Shown piece by piece: positions 42,528 to 52,613 of a stretch of DNA of 64,000 nucleotides. The translations under genes and the position numbers were made by a program. Position 1 is the stretch's first letter, and every line of letters starts with the position of its first letter. The stretch lies in contig NZ_CP024011.1 of NCBI RefSeq assembly GCF_002688565.1, forward strand, positions 1,674,001 to 1,738,000, read 5' to 3'. Source of the DNA: Acinetobacter sp. LoGeW2-3. Its GTDB lineage: Bacteria > Pseudomonadota > Gammaproteobacteria > Pseudomonadales > Moraxellaceae. The notes beneath the pieces were generated by a model that was given only the letters and a program-made list of their open reading frames with translations, had not been told where the DNA came from and made no database searches.

Positions 42528-43703
42528 TTAAATTAGCTCAATTGCTACCGCAGTTGCTTCACCGCCACCGATACATAGTGCTGCAACACCTTTCTTGCCG
42601 CCAGTACGTTTCAGTGCATGGATTAAAGTCAGGATAATGCGCGAACCTGTAGAACCGACAGGATGGCCCAGTGCACAAGCCCCACCATTAATATTGACTT
42701 TTTCAGGATCAAGCTTGAACTCATCCATTGGACACATGGTCACCATGGCAAAGGCTTCATTGATTTCCCAGAGGTCCACTTCTTCAGCTTTCCAACCTGC
42801 TTTATCTAGGACTTTCTGGATCGCGCCCACAGGAGCAATAGTAAATTCAGAAGGGTGTTGTGAATTAGAAGCATAGGCAACAATTTTAGCCAAAGGTTTT
42901 AAACTTTGGGCTGCAGCATTGTCAGCAGAGGTTAAAACCAGGGCAGAAGCACCATCTGAAATTGAGCTGGCATTTGCTGCAGTAATGGTTCCGTCTTTGG
43001 CAAAAGCTGGACGCAATGTTGGAATTTTATCGATATTGGCATTGAATGGCTGCTCATCTTTATCAATTACTACATCACCTTTACGGGTAGGAACAGTGAC
43101 TGGCACGATTTCATCAGCAAAGTAGCCTTCATTTACTGCAGTTTGTGCGCGTTTTAATGAACGGATGGCAAAATCATCCATCTGTTCACGGGTATAACCT
43201 TTAGTATTTGCCATATCCTGAGCAAATGAACCCATCAGACGACCCGTTTCAGCATCTTCTAAACCATCAAGGAACATATGGTCTTTAATTTCACCATGAC
43301 CCATACGGAAACCACCACGTGCCTTCGGCAGTACATAAGGTGCATTGGTCATAGATTCCATCCCACCTGCAACCACATAAGTTGCAGAACCGGCCTTGAT
43401 CATATCAGCAGCTTGCATCACTGCTTTCATTCCTGAACCACAAAGCTTGTTAATCGTCACAGCGCCAGTACTGTCTGGAAGACCTGCTTTACGCATGGCC
43501 TGACGGGCAGGACCCTGTTTTAAACCTGCAGGAAGAACACAACCCATAATGACTTCTTCGATGTCTGTTGGTTGTAAACCTGCACGCGCAATGGCTTCTT
43601 TGATTGTTACAGCCCCCAGTTCAGGCGCAGTGACACCTGATAAGCTGCCTTGGAAGCCACCCATGGCTGTACGTGCACCATTGACAATTACGATGTCAGT
43701 CAT
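42528..43703 (-). CDS. Acetyl-CoA C-acetyltransferase (biosynthetic-type thiolase)
   Basis: A 391-residue thiolase with active-site motifs NKLCGSGMKAVM (nucleophilic Cys), NGGACALGHPVGSTGSR and CIGGGEATA. Its length and sequence resemble AtoB/PhaA enzymes that interconvert two acetyl-CoA and acetoacetyl-CoA. Unlike the thiolase at 35611 it is not linked to a hydratase/dehydrogenase gene, so it probably serves acetoacetyl-CoA metabolism. Confidence 0.92.
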   Translation of the reverse strand: MTDIVIVNGARTAMGGFQGSLSGVTAPELGAVTIKEAIARAGLQPTDIEEVIMGCVLPAGLKQGPARQAMRKAGLPDSTGAVTINKLCGSGMKAVMQAADMIKAGSATYVVAGGMESMTNAPYVLPKARGGFRMGHGEIKDHMFLDGLEDAETGRLMGSFAQDMANTKGYTREQMDDFAIRSLKRAQTAVNEGYFADEIVPVTVPTRKGDVVIDKDEQPFNANIDKIPTLRPAFAKDGTITAANASSISDGASALVLTSADNAAAQSLKPLAKIVAYASNSQHPSEFTIAPVGAIQKVLDKAGWKAEEVDLWEINEAFAMVTMCPMDEFKLDPEKVNINGGACALGHPVGSTGSRIILTLIHALKRTGGKKGVAALCIGGGEATAVAIELI

Positions 43704-43814
43704 TGTTGTATCTCCGTATGAGTTTTAGTCATTTATTCTCGACCTAAGCAGTATATTGAAAAAACTGCAAGATTAAAGCCTCAAAAAAGTCGAATCATAA
43801 ACCGAACAGTTTTC

Positions 43815-44336
43815 TTAGCAGGTACTGAGATTTTCTTTACGCAGATGCCCCATCTTGCTGAGTACAATTCTGTAATAGTGGGAATGTTGAGAAGAGCAGT
43901 AATAAAAGCTGCCATTGGAACCAATGGGTAAGTTGGTCTGTGCCTGATAATTGACACTTGGAATACTTAAAGCACCTCTCCAGTCCAGTTGTCCATATTT
44001 GAGTTTGAGATGATCAATATGCAGTACGGTTTCACCTGAATCAACTTGTCTATTTTTATTTTGATCGACAAATACCAGCCAGGCATTGCTCCACTGATTG
44101 GCTTGACAGGTAGAGAGATTTAATGTGGGACAAATTACAATATTTTGACGCAATACAGCAGATTGGCTACGTGCATAGCGATTTACTGCTGTAATCTTAT
44201 GGTAAATGTTATTAGCTTCTTGTTTTGCCTGATATTCTTGAAAGAAAGGAACCGCTAGGGTTGCAAGTATTGCTAGAATGGAAATAACAACAATAAGCTC
44301 CACAATTGTGAACGCATTATTTCTTTTTATATACAT
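43815..44336 (-). CDS. GspH/FimT-type pseudopilin
   Basis: A 173-residue minor-pilin-like protein. The N-terminus MYIKRNNA/FTIVELIVV has the prepilin leader followed by a hydrophobic helix with Glu at +5. The residue before the cut is Ala instead of the usual Gly. The C-terminal part has the Cys pair and short strands seen in FimT/GspH proteins. FimT-like proteins are minor pilins that can bind DNA. It stands alone, with no other type IV pilus genes nearby. Confidence 0.82.
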   Translation of the reverse strand: MYIKRNNAFTIVELIVVISILAILATLAVPFFQEYQAKQEANNIYHKITAVNRYARSQSAVLRQNIVICPTLNLSTCQANQWSNAWLVFVDQNKNRQVDSGETVLHIDHLKLKYGQLDWRGALSIPSVNYQAQTNLPIGSNGSFYYCSSQHSHYYRIVLSKMGHLRKENLSTC

Positions 44337-44547
44337 GGTTTAACCTATTTATATATTATTTTTATTGGATACATGCTATTAATTGAGCGTTTTTTAATGC
44401 TTTTTTTTATTTATCTACTATTTTTGTACGTGATACAGGAGAAAGCTGTTAAAATTAGCAAGAAACAATAGGGTATTCACAATAAAAAATTGAGTAAAAA
44501 ATTACCGAATTACAACGGAAATTGTAAGTAATTTTGTCAATAATTTA

Positions 44548-44586
44548 CTTGATTAGATATATCAAGCACTTGGAAAATTTATCAAG
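44548..44586. promoter_or_regulatory. Tandem palindromes overlapping the ompA promoter
   Basis: CTTGATTAGATATATCAAG (44548-44566) and CTTGGAAAATTTATCAAG (44569-44586) are adjacent palindromes sharing CTTG...ATCAAG arms, with centres about 21 bp apart, two helical turns. The second covers the -35 box. Confidence 0.5.
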
Positions 44587-44598
44587 TGTTTGTATGAT
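44570..44598 (+). promoter_or_regulatory. Candidate ompA promoter
   Basis: TTGGAA (44570-44575) and TATGAT (44593-44598) with a 17-bp spacer. Transcription from about 44605 would leave a leader of roughly 100 nt. Confidence 0.55.
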
Positions 44599-44708
44599 TC
44601 CCTGTGAATAGCTTAAAAATAAAACTGGGGTAAAAAGAAGCCTATCTCAGGAAAGCCAATTTAGGCTTGAGCTTGAACAACAATTTCTTATCTCTGGAGG
44701 ATAAATCC

Positions 44709-45827
44709 ATGAAAATGAGTCGTATTGCATTAGCAATGCTCGTAGCTGCTCCTTTTGCCGCAGCAACTGCAGGCGTAACTGTAACTCCTTTAATGCTTGG
44801 TTATACTTGGCAGGACACTAAGCACAACAATGGTCAGTCACAATTGTTGTCATCTAAATTAGCCCAAGGCGAAATGAAAGATGACATGTTTGTTGGCGCT
44901 GCGCTTGGTGTAGAATTAACTCCATGGTTGAGCTTTGAAGCTGAATATAACCAAGTGAAAGGCGACGTAAGCCAAATGAATGGTTCACATGGTTTTGGCG
45001 GTGACGCTAGCTTAGTTGAGCCAGGTGCAGAATATAAACAAACTCAAATCAATGGTAACTTCATTGCTACTTCTGACTTGATTACTCAAGATTACGATAG
45101 CAAATTCAAGCCATATGTATTAGCTGGTGCAGGTCACTATAAATACAAATTTAGTGGTGTAGCGCGTGATAATCGTTATGGTGCTGACAACCGTGACCGT
45201 GGTAACACAGAAGAAGGTACGTTGGCAAATGCGGGTATCGGTGCATTCTATCGTTTGAACGATGCTTTATCTCTTCGTGCAGAAGGTCGTGGTACTTATA
45301 ACTTTGATGAACAATTCTGGAACTATACAGCACTTGCTGGTCTGAACGTAGTTCTTGGTGGTCACTTGAAACCTGCTGCACCAGTAGTAGAAGTTGCTCC
45401 AGTTGAGCCAGTTGCTCCAGTTGCTCCAGCTCCACAAGAGTTAACTGAAGACCTGAACATGGAACTTCGTGTATTCTTTGATACTAACAAATCAAACATC
45501 AAAGATCAGTACAAACCAGAAATCGCGAAAGTTGCTGAGAAACTAGTTGAGTATCCAAACGCAACTGCTCGTATCGAAGGTCATACTGACAACACTGGTC
45601 CACGTGCACTAAACGAACGTCTATCTCTAGCTCGTGCTAACTCTGTGAAATCTTCACTAGTTAACGAATACAACGTTGATGCTTCTCGTTTGTCTACTCA
45701 AGGTTTCGCTTGGGATCAACCGATTGCTGACAACAACACTAAAGAAGGTCGTGCTATGAACCGTCGTGTATTCGCGACTATTTCTGGTAGCCGTACTGTT
45801 CTAGCTGAACAACCAGCTGCTCAATAA
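44709..45827 (+). CDS. ompA: Outer-membrane protein OmpA
   Basis: A 372-residue porin of the Acinetobacter OmpA type. The signal peptide (AAPFAAATA) is followed by an eight-strand barrel ([20 protein letters not shown] onward), a Pro/Val-rich linker ([15 protein letters not shown]), and a peptidoglycan-binding domain with [20 protein letters not shown] and [10 protein letters not shown]. The conserved Asp and Arg bind diaminopimelate. It anchors the outer membrane to the wall and is a major adhesin and slow porin. CTGGAGG lies upstream of the ATG at 44709; a 14-residue longer frame is rejected. Confidence 0.96.
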   Translation: MKMSRIALAMLVAAPFAAATAGVTVTPLMLGYTWQDTKHNNGQSQLLSSKLAQGEMKDDMFVGAALGVELTPWLSFEAEYNQVKGDVSQMNGSHGFGGDASLVEPGAEYKQTQINGNFIATSDLITQDYDSKFKPYVLAGAGHYKYKFSGVARDNRYGADNRDRGNTEEGTLANAGIGAFYRLNDALSLRAEGRGTYNFDEQFWNYTALAGLNVVLGGHLKPAAPVVEVAPVEPVAPVAPAPQELTEDLNMELRVFFDTNKSNIKDQYKPEIAKVAEKLVEYPNATARIEGHTDNTGPRALNERLSLARANSVKSSLVNEYNVDASRLSTQGFAWDQPIADNNTKEGRAMNRRVFATISGSRTVLAEQPAAQ

Positions 45828-45847
45828 TTCGTTATTGAACACTGATT

Positions 45848-45879
45848 AAAAAAAGCGACTCTTTAGAGTCGCTTTTTTT
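45848..45879 (+). terminator. ompA terminator
   Basis: AAAAAGCGACTC-TTTA-GAGTCGCTTTTTTT, perfect stem with a long T-tail. Confidence 0.92.
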
Positions 45880-45933
45880 ATGACTTTAATTTGATTACAC
45901 TGCATAGCCCTAAACCTGTTTTTGAGTCTGAGC

Positions 45934-46467
45934 ATGAGTGTGGAACTCCCTGAAGATTTACAGAATCTGGATGCTAATAGTGGAATCTATGCAATCTGGA
46001 TGATCTTTCATCACTATGGTATCGATCTGCATATTCTAGATCTGATCCAGCTCACACGTCATGACCCTGAAATGGGAACTTCGAGTATCGCCTTGGCAGT
46101 CACTTTAAAAACTCTAGGCCTAGATGTCGATTTTTATACTGAATATGATGCCGATAAACAGCCGATTGAAGTCGAGTTTTATCAACAAGCACAGCGCTTA
46201 AATATCCCAGTTATAGAACAGCCACTATCTTATGCAGAGATTCAAGAAAATGTAGAAGCGGGACGTTTTGTCATTGTATTCTATGACACCCTAGAGGGAG
46301 TAGGGAACCATTCTTTGGTGTATGAAATCAATAAAAATGAAATCAGCTTCTTTGATAGTTTTGAGTCCATGCCTAAAGAGATCTTCGAACAGCAGCGTCG
46401 AGTAGAGGGAATTTGTCAACAAACCATTGTTGTTGATGACCGAAATTTTGTCATGCGTCATAGTTAA
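45934..46467 (+). CDS. C39-peptidase-like protein lacking the catalytic cysteine
   Basis: A 177-residue protein without signal peptide. The layout resembles C39-like papain folds: NSGIYAIWMIFHHYG aligns with the CGxxAxxMxxxYYG nucleophile helix, but Ser16 replaces Cys. The likely His126 (VGNHSLVYEI) and Asp141 (ISFFDSF) are kept. The only Cys is near the C-terminus (GICQQT). It may be a non-catalytic binder. The start is uncertain (TTG at 45922 or ATG at 45934), with no clear ribosome binding site. The fold assignment is by pattern only. Confidence 0.6.
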   Translation: MSVELPEDLQNLDANSGIYAIWMIFHHYGIDLHILDLIQLTRHDPEMGTSSIALAVTLKTLGLDVDFYTEYDADKQPIEVEFYQQAQRLNIPVIEQPLSYAEIQENVEAGRFVIVFYDTLEGVGNHSLVYEINKNEISFFDSFESMPKEIFEQQRRVEGICQQTIVVDDRNFVMRHS

Positions 46468-46473
46468 TACAAT

Positions 46474-46504
46474 AAAAAAAGCAGCCATTTGGGCTGCTTT
46501 TTTT
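46474..46504. terminator. Bidirectional terminator after the C39-like gene
   Basis: AAAAAGCAGCC-ATTT-GGGCTGCTTTTTTT between convergent genes. Confidence 0.9.
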
Positions 46505-46515
46505 CAGATTAGAAC

Positions 46516-47982
46516 TTATTCACGATCTATGTTCATCGGCTGAACATCCATTTTTTTGTAAGGAATGAGTTTAGTATTGTGTTTCCACTTATAACCTAAC
46601 CAAATCGCCAGGAATAAGAAAATACCAATATAAGTGGAAAGGACTGAAAGCCATTCACCCTCTAATACTGCCTGATAATTTTGTCCTAGAACCACAATTG
46701 CACACAGCACAAAAGCAAACCATGGGGCAAACGGGAAGAACTTAGCACGATAAGCCAGATCTTCAAGCTTATAACCTTGAGCTAAATAACCTTTACGGAA
46801 GCGGTAATGCGAGATCGCGATACCTAACCAGACAATAAAGCCACACATACCAGACATGTTCAGTAGCCAGTTAAATACTTCCTGTTCACCTATAAAGGTG
46901 GTCAGGAAGCACAGGGCAGCAATTGCCGTCGTTGCATATAGTGCATTCATTGGAACGCCACGCGCATCTAGACGACCAAACAATTTTGGTGCACTACCTT
47001 TACGTGCCATATCAAATAGCATACGGGTAGAGGAATACATACCTGAATTACCTGCGGACAGAATCGCAGTCAGAATTACCGCATTCATGACACTCGCTGC
47101 AAAGGCAAAGCCAGCCTGTTCATAGAGTAAAGTGAAAGGTGAAAGGGCAATATCTTCACTAGATGCTGCTTGCAAAAGACGTGGATCATCATAGGCAATC
47201 AGGGTGCCGATAATGAAAATACACACGATATAGAACAGCAGGATACGCCAGAAAATTTGCTTGATTGCCACTGGAATAGTTTTCTGCGGATCTTTAGATT
47301 CACCAGCAGCCACGCCCACCATCTCAGTCCCTTGGAAAGAGAATCCGGCAATCATCGCCACACCAATCAGCGCAGACAAACCACCTACAAATGGTGCTTC
47401 ACCTTTAGTCCAGTTGGCAAAAGTTGCTACTTCCGGAGTCATCATGATTTTCACAATCATGAAAATACCGATGATAATAAATGCAATAATCGCCAGCACT
47501 TTGATTAAAGAGAAGAAAAACTCAGATTCACCAAAGCCTTTTACGGTTAGGGCATTAATACCGAAGACGACTGCCAGGAACAGCGAACTCCAGTAAAAGC
47601 CAGGAATATCCGGGAACCAGAATTTCATGATGAACTGTACTGCAACTAGCTCGAAAGCCACGGTAATTGCCCAGTTGTACCAGTAGTTCCAGCCGAGTGC
47701 GAATCCAAAACCACCCTCGACATATTTGGTGCCATAAGTAAAGAAAGCACCTGAAGTCGGGTTGTGTGTTGCAAGTTCACCTAAGCTGGTCATCAGGAAG
47801 TAGATCATGACACCAATGAGCGCATAAGCAAGTAGTGCACCACCTGGTCCGGCATTGGCAATGGTCGCACCTGACGCCAGGAATAAACCTGTACCAATTG
47901 ATCCGCCAATGGCGATCATATTCAGATGACGAGCACTCAGCTTACGCTGCAGCTGTGTGCTGTTTTGAGTTTCGCTCATCAT
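46516..47982 (-). CDS. Amino-acid permease, APC/AAT family
   Basis: A 488-residue, 12-helix permease. The N-terminal signature [20 protein letters not shown] and [19 protein letters not shown], with [14 protein letters not shown], match the AAT group (GabP, ProY, LysP, AroP). The substrate is probably a neutral or aromatic amino acid or GABA, but cannot be fixed. Its start overlaps the stop of the upstream methyltransferase gene by 4 bp (ATGA), so the two share one transcript. Confidence 0.9.
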   Translation of the reverse strand: MMSETQNSTQLQRKLSARHLNMIAIGGSIGTGLFLASGATIANAGPGGALLAYALIGVMIYFLMTSLGELATHNPTSGAFFTYGTKYVEGGFGFALGWNYWYNWAITVAFELVAVQFIMKFWFPDIPGFYWSSLFLAVVFGINALTVKGFGESEFFFSLIKVLAIIAFIIIGIFMIVKIMMTPEVATFANWTKGEAPFVGGLSALIGVAMIAGFSFQGTEMVGVAAGESKDPQKTIPVAIKQIFWRILLFYIVCIFIIGTLIAYDDPRLLQAASSEDIALSPFTLLYEQAGFAFAASVMNAVILTAILSAGNSGMYSSTRMLFDMARKGSAPKLFGRLDARGVPMNALYATTAIAALCFLTTFIGEQEVFNWLLNMSGMCGFIVWLGIAISHYRFRKGYLAQGYKLEDLAYRAKFFPFAPWFAFVLCAIVVLGQNYQAVLEGEWLSVLSTYIGIFLFLAIWLGYKWKHNTKLIPYKKMDVQPMNIDRE

Positions 47983-49013
47983 GATTCCTTAACATTTTTT
48001 TGAGTGCTGGCGAAAAGCACCTTGAAGCCTTGTTGATCGGTTTTGACCGTACATTGGCCAAAACTTTGTTCAATTAAAATCGGGTAATTTAAGAAGCGGT
48101 TCGCCACAATCCATAATTCACCGCCAGACTTGAGATGACGACGTGAAGTTTTGCACAGATTTTCACTGGCATCATAGTTGGTCTGAATGCCTTGATGGAA
48201 GGGTGGATTGCTGACGATGGCGTGCAAAAATAATGGTGCATCCTCAATTCCGCTCACTGCCTTAATTTCAAGCTGTTCAGGTTCAAGCTGATTCTTCTCG
48301 AAAGTCATTTTGGTAGAGGCTAATGCAAACGCATCCACATCTAATGCAAAGATGCGATTGTTCGGATTGAGTTTGGCCAGATAGGCGCTGATGACGCCAG
48401 CACCACAACCAAAGTCGGCAATTTTACCTGAGGTCACTTCAGACAGGTAAGGCAGGAAAACTGCCGTACCGACATCCAGACGATTTTGACTGAATACACC
48501 AGGAAGTGCACAAATCTGTAAATCGCCTTTGGGAGTAGAGACGCTATAGATTTGAGCCCAGTCTGCTAACGCTTTCTTTTCAACGTTGCAGTCTAGAGTT
48601 AATTGCCACAATTGGCAATGTCGTGCACTGTCGAGCTTAAGGGATTTGCCGTAAGGTTGCAGCTGTTTAGCTGCACGTTCTACACCACCTTTTTTCTCAC
48701 CCACCAAAAACACATGACTGCCTTGTTTTAGGTAAACTGCTACATTGTGGATGAGATAATTGAGTAATTCTTTTGATTTTGGAACAAAAATTACCGCTTG
48801 ATCAAATTCACCTTCAGGAAATTCTGCACCAAAATGCACACTAGCTTGCTGAGTCTGAAAATACAGATAATCATTATAATTCCATGTCCACACTGCAGCC
48901 TGAATGGATTCATCAAATTCAGCCAGCAGGTGATCCGTTGGAGGATTAATCAGCAGCACACGACCCGACAAATAATCATATTGTCTTAATAAAACTTCGC
49001 TTTTAGCATCCAT
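47979..49013 (-). CDS. rsmC: RsmC-like 16S rRNA (guanine-N2) methyltransferase
   Basis: A 344-residue two-domain protein: a degenerate N-terminal methyltransferase-like domain and a catalytic C-terminal domain with [13 protein letters not shown] (motif I) and SNPPFHQG (motif IV), the signature of RsmC/RlmG N2-guanine methylases. RsmC modifies G1207 of 16S rRNA. GGAGAG is 8 nt before the ATG at 49013; the open frame starts 13 residues earlier inside a terminator. RlmG is the alternative paralogue. Confidence 0.82.
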   Translation of the reverse strand: MDAKSEVLLRQYDYLSGRVLLINPPTDHLLAEFDESIQAAVWTWNYNDYLYFQTQQASVHFGAEFPEGEFDQAVIFVPKSKELLNYLIHNVAVYLKQGSHVFLVGEKKGGVERAAKQLQPYGKSLKLDSARHCQLWQLTLDCNVEKKALADWAQIYSVSTPKGDLQICALPGVFSQNRLDVGTAVFLPYLSEVTSGKIADFGCGAGVISAYLAKLNPNNRIFALDVDAFALASTKMTFEKNQLEPEQLEIKAVSGIEDAPLFLHAIVSNPPFHQGIQTNYDASENLCKTSRRHLKSGGELWIVANRFLNYPILIEQSFGQCTVKTDQQGFKVLFASTQKNVKES

Positions 49014-49032
49014 AGGAATCTCTCCAATAGAA

Positions 49033-49068
49033 AAAACACTGTCCGAGTTCAACTCAGACAGTGTTTTC
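49033..49068 (-). terminator. Terminator after the NCS2 permease gene
   Basis: AAAACACTGTC and GACAGTGTTTT form an 11-bp stem, extended by GAGTT/AACTC in the loop; T-rich on the minus strand. Confidence 0.8.
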
Positions 49069-49079
49069 TGGACATGAAC

Positions 49080-50450
49080 TTACTTCTTTGTTTCAGGAAG
49101 TACAATATTTAGAATCAGGGCAGCAATACCGCCGGTCGCAACACCAGAACTAAAGATATTACGGAATAATTCAGGAAGATGTTCCAAAATCTGTGGAACC
49201 TGTGCAACACCTAAGCCCAATGCAAGAGAAATTGCAATGATCAGCAGGGCACGACGGTCCAGGTGGATACCAGACAGGATGTTAATCCCAGATGCAGCGA
49301 CTGCACCGAACATGACCATCACCGCGCCACCAAGCACAGCTTGAGGAACGGCCTGAATTACACCCGCTACTGCTGGAAGTAAACCCAGAATCACTAACAG
49401 TGCTGCAATCCAGATACCGACATAACGGCTTGCCACACCAGTCAGTTGAATCACACCATTATTTTGTGCAAATACAGAACTTGGGAATGTATTGAATAAA
49501 CCTGCAATTAAAGAGTTCGCACCATTGACTAACACACCGCCTTTAATACGATTCATCCAGGTTGGACCATCAACAGGCTGATTCGATAATTTCGATGTTG
49601 CCGTAATATCACCAATCGCTTCTAGTGAAGTTACCAGGTAAATAAATGCCATTGGAATGAATAAGCTCCAAGAGAAACTTAAACCAAAATGCATTGGGGT
49701 TGGAATTTGAACCAGAGGCGCATCTTTTAGACCATCAAAATTCAAATGACCCATAAAGCCAGCAAGGACATAGCCTACAACCAGTGCAATGAGAATCGCT
49801 GAGCTTTTTACCCAGGTAATGCGTACACGGTTGAGTAAAATAATCAGGGCCAGAACGGTACATGACATGATCAAATTATCTGCATTGGCGAAGGTTTTAT
49901 CGCCCATCGCCTGATAACCGCCACCCATGCTGATTAAGCCTTCTTTAATCAAAGTCAGACCAATCAATAAAACGACAATACCCGTTACGAGTGGTGTAAT
50001 CAGTTTTTTCACCCAAGGTAAAATGCGTGACACGCCCATTTCAATAAATGAGCCTGCAATCACCACACCAAAGATCGAAGCCATGACCGCTTCTACAGGC
50101 GTACCGGCAGCGACCATCGCTGAACCAATGCCGATGATTGGACCAATAAAGTTAAAGCTGGTGCCTTGAACAATCAGCAAGCCTGCACCAAATGGACCAA
50201 CTTTTTTAGATTGTAAAAAAGTTGCGATACCAGAAATCACCAAAGACATGGATAAAATCATGTTGGTGTCTTCTTTAGATACACCAAGTGCCAGACAGAT
50301 CAGCAGGCCAGGGGTCACAATCGGGACAATAATGGCCAATAAATGCTGGAATGCGGCTAAAAATGCGATAAACGGTTTAGGACGATCTTCAAGGCCATAG
50401 ACAAGGTCAAGTTGATCTTTAGAGGAAGGAGATTGATTAAAATCAGACAT
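49080..50450 (-). CDS. NCS2 family nucleobase permease (uracil/xanthine type)
   Basis: A 456-residue permease with about 14 helices. PFIAFLAAFQHLLAIIVPIVTP is the NCS2 N-terminal block, with the conserved His; QGTSFNFIGPIIG and TSLEAIGDITATSKLSNQP carry family substrate-site residues, and NGVIQLTGVASRYVG is the NCS2 NxGxxxxTG motif. It imports xanthine or a related purine with protons. It is divergent from typA. Confidence 0.9.
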   Translation of the reverse strand: MSDFNQSPSSKDQLDLVYGLEDRPKPFIAFLAAFQHLLAIIVPIVTPGLLICLALGVSKEDTNMILSMSLVISGIATFLQSKKVGPFGAGLLIVQGTSFNFIGPIIGIGSAMVAAGTPVEAVMASIFGVVIAGSFIEMGVSRILPWVKKLITPLVTGIVVLLIGLTLIKEGLISMGGGYQAMGDKTFANADNLIMSCTVLALIILLNRVRITWVKSSAILIALVVGYVLAGFMGHLNFDGLKDAPLVQIPTPMHFGLSFSWSLFIPMAFIYLVTSLEAIGDITATSKLSNQPVDGPTWMNRIKGGVLVNGANSLIAGLFNTFPSSVFAQNNGVIQLTGVASRYVGIWIAALLVILGLLPAVAGVIQAVPQAVLGGAVMVMFGAVAASGINILSGIHLDRRALLIIAISLALGLGVAQVPQILEHLPELFRNIFSSGVATGGIAALILNIVLPETKK

Positions 50451-50551
50451 GTGTCAATGCAAATTAAGGCTGGGTGGCGCTATTCTAATCGAGTTACACG
50501 TCATTACAAAATCAATTAGGAAAAAAATTGACGCTCTCTACAAACTGTCAC

Positions 50552-50580
50552 TGTCAAAAGTTTGTATTTTTCTGTATAAT
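50552..50580 (+). promoter_or_regulatory. Candidate typA promoter
   Basis: A perfect TATAAT (50575-50580) with a weak -35 TGTCAA (50552-50557) and 17-bp spacer. The start point near 50587 gives a leader of about 25 nt that has no clear Shine-Dalgarno sequence. Confidence 0.45.
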
Positions 50581-50612
50581 TTGCCCTCAAATTTAAAACG
50601 TATCGAATTTAC

Positions 50613-52448
50613 ATGTCAGATATTAAAACTCTCCGTAACATTGCCATTATCGCGCACGTCGACCATGGTAAAACGACTCTTGTAGACAAACTTTTGCAGC
50701 AATCAGGTGCTCTTGGCGATCGCGCGGGCGAGATCGAACGTGTGATGGATTCGGGCGCAATTGAGTCTGAACGTGGTATTACCATTCTTGCAAAAAACAC
50801 TGCAATTAAATGGACAGATGCTCGTACAAATACTGAATACCGCATTAACATCGTGGACACCCCGGGACACGCCGACTTCGGTGGTGAAGTTGAACGTGTT
50901 CTTTCTATGGTTGACTGCGTATTACTTCTTGTAGACTCACAAGAAGGTCCAATGCCACAAACTCGTTTCGTAACGCAAAAAGCGTTCGCACGTGGTTTGA
51001 AACCAATCGTAATCATCAACAAAGTCGACAAGCCAAGCGCGCGTCCAGACTGGGTTATTGACCAAGTATTCGACCTGTTCGACAACCTTGGCGGTACTGA
51101 TGAACAGTTAGACTTCCCAGTAGTTTACGCTTCTGGTCTTCGTGGTGTTGCCGGTCCTTCTCCAGAAGAACTTGCTGATGACATGACTCCATTGTTCCAA
51201 ACAATCGTAGACATCGTTGAACCACCAGCAGTTGACGTTGATGGTCCATTCCAAATGCAAGTGTCTTCACTTGACTATAACAGCTTCGTAGGCGTTATCG
51301 GTGTTGGTCGTATTCAACGTGGTTCAGTGAAATTAAACACTCCTGTAACTGTGATCGACAAAGAAGGCAAAACACGTAACGGCCGTATCTTAAAAATCAT
51401 GGGTTACCATGGTTTAGAGCGCGTTGATGTTGAATCTGCTCAAGCAGGCGATATCGTGTGTATCACTGGTATCGATGCACTGAACATTTCTGACACTATC
51501 TGTGATCCGAAAGCAGTTGAAGCACTTCCAGCACTTTCTGTAGACGAACCTACAGTGTCTATGACATTCCAGGTAAACAACTCACCGTTTGCTGGTAAAG
51601 AAGGTAAATTCGTAACTTCACGTAATATCCGTGAACGTCTTGACCGCGAATTGATTCACAACGTAGCACTTCGTGTTGAAGATACTGATAGTCCAGACCG
51701 TTTCAAAGTATCTGGCCGTGGTGAACTTCACCTTTCAGTATTAATTGAAAACATGCGTCGTGAAGGTTTCGAAATGGGCGTATCTCGTCCACAAGTAATC
51801 ATCAAAGAAATTGATGGTGAAAAACAAGAACCTTACGAAAACGTTACCTTTGATGTTGAAGAACAGCACCAAGGCGCTGTAATGGAACAAATGGGTCACC
51901 GTAAAGGCGAAATGACCAATATGGAAGTTGACGGTAAAGGCCGTATCCGTATTGAAGCAACTGTTCCTTCACGTGGCTTGATTGGTTTCCGTTCAGAATT
52001 CCTAACCATGACTTCTGGTACTGGTATCATGACGTCTAGCTTCTCGCACTACGGTCCTATGAAACAAGGTACTGTTGCGAAACGTCAAAACGGTGTGCTG
52101 ATCTCTATGGTTCAAGGTACTTGCCTGGGCTATGCATTGTTCACACTGCAAGACCGTGGTCGTCTATTCGCGAAACCACAGTTAGAAGTTTATGAAGGCA
52201 TGATCGTGGGTATTAACTCACGTTCTGACGACATGGTTGTTAACCCAACTAAAGCGAAACAGTTAACTAACGTACGTGCTTCTGGTACTGACGAAGCGTT
52301 AACTCTTGTTCCTGCAATTGAATACACGCTAGAACAAGCGCTTGAATTCATTGAAGATGATGAGCTAGTTGAAGTAACACCTAAGTCAATTCGTATCCGT
52401 AAACGTTTCTTGACTGAAAATGAACGTAAACGTAACCGTGCTAAATAA
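50613..52448 (+). CDS. typA: Translational GTPase TypA/BipA
   Basis: A 611-residue ribosome-associated GTPase. G-box motifs are AHVDHGKTTL (G1), GITI (G2), DTPGH (G3), NKVD (G4) and ASG in domain I, followed by EF-G-like domains and the TypA-specific C-terminal part. It helps 50S assembly and growth at low temperature and under stress. Length is normal. No good Shine-Dalgarno precedes the ATG. Confidence 0.97.
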   Translation: MSDIKTLRNIAIIAHVDHGKTTLVDKLLQQSGALGDRAGEIERVMDSGAIESERGITILAKNTAIKWTDARTNTEYRINIVDTPGHADFGGEVERVLSMVDCVLLLVDSQEGPMPQTRFVTQKAFARGLKPIVIINKVDKPSARPDWVIDQVFDLFDNLGGTDEQLDFPVVYASGLRGVAGPSPEELADDMTPLFQTIVDIVEPPAVDVDGPFQMQVSSLDYNSFVGVIGVGRIQRGSVKLNTPVTVIDKEGKTRNGRILKIMGYHGLERVDVESAQAGDIVCITGIDALNISDTICDPKAVEALPALSVDEPTVSMTFQVNNSPFAGKEGKFVTSRNIRERLDRELIHNVALRVEDTDSPDRFKVSGRGELHLSVLIENMRREGFEMGVSRPQVIIKEIDGEKQEPYENVTFDVEEQHQGAVMEQMGHRKGEMTNMEVDGKGRIRIEATVPSRGLIGFRSEFLTMTSGTGIMTSSFSHYGPMKQGTVAKRQNGVLISMVQGTCLGYALFTLQDRGRLFAKPQLEVYEGMIVGINSRSDDMVVNPTKAKQLTNVRASGTDEALTLVPAIEYTLEQALEFIEDDELVEVTPKSIRIRKRFLTENERKRNRAK

Positions 52449-52468
52449 GCTCGATTACTGATACTTCC

Positions 52469-52501
52469 AAAAAACCGCTGACATTGTTCAGCGGTTTTTT
52501 A
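52469..52501 (+). terminator. typA terminator
   Basis: AAAACCGCTGA and TCAGCGGTTTTTT around a short loop. Confidence 0.9.
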
Positions 52502-52613
52502 CTTGCCTATAGAAAATTTGGGGAATTTACAGAAACTTGATAAATTAGTTTTAAATAGAAATACCTAACTAATGTATAATCCATCACAAAATTTTAGAAA
52601 AACTGGTGACTTT

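Larger units (their letters stand above)
44337..44708 (+). other. Long intergenic region upstream of ompA
   Basis: A 372-bp A/T-rich stretch with no gene. Its left part carries the start region of the pseudopilin gene on the minus strand; its right part has two tandem palindromes, a sigma-70-like promoter and a leader of about 100 nt for ompA. Confidence 0.6.

Noticed and set aside
45151..45435. Minus-strand frame rich in Glu-Leu-Gln opposite ompA
   Set aside because: It arises from the antisense of the Pro/Val/Ala linker and barrel codons of ompA.
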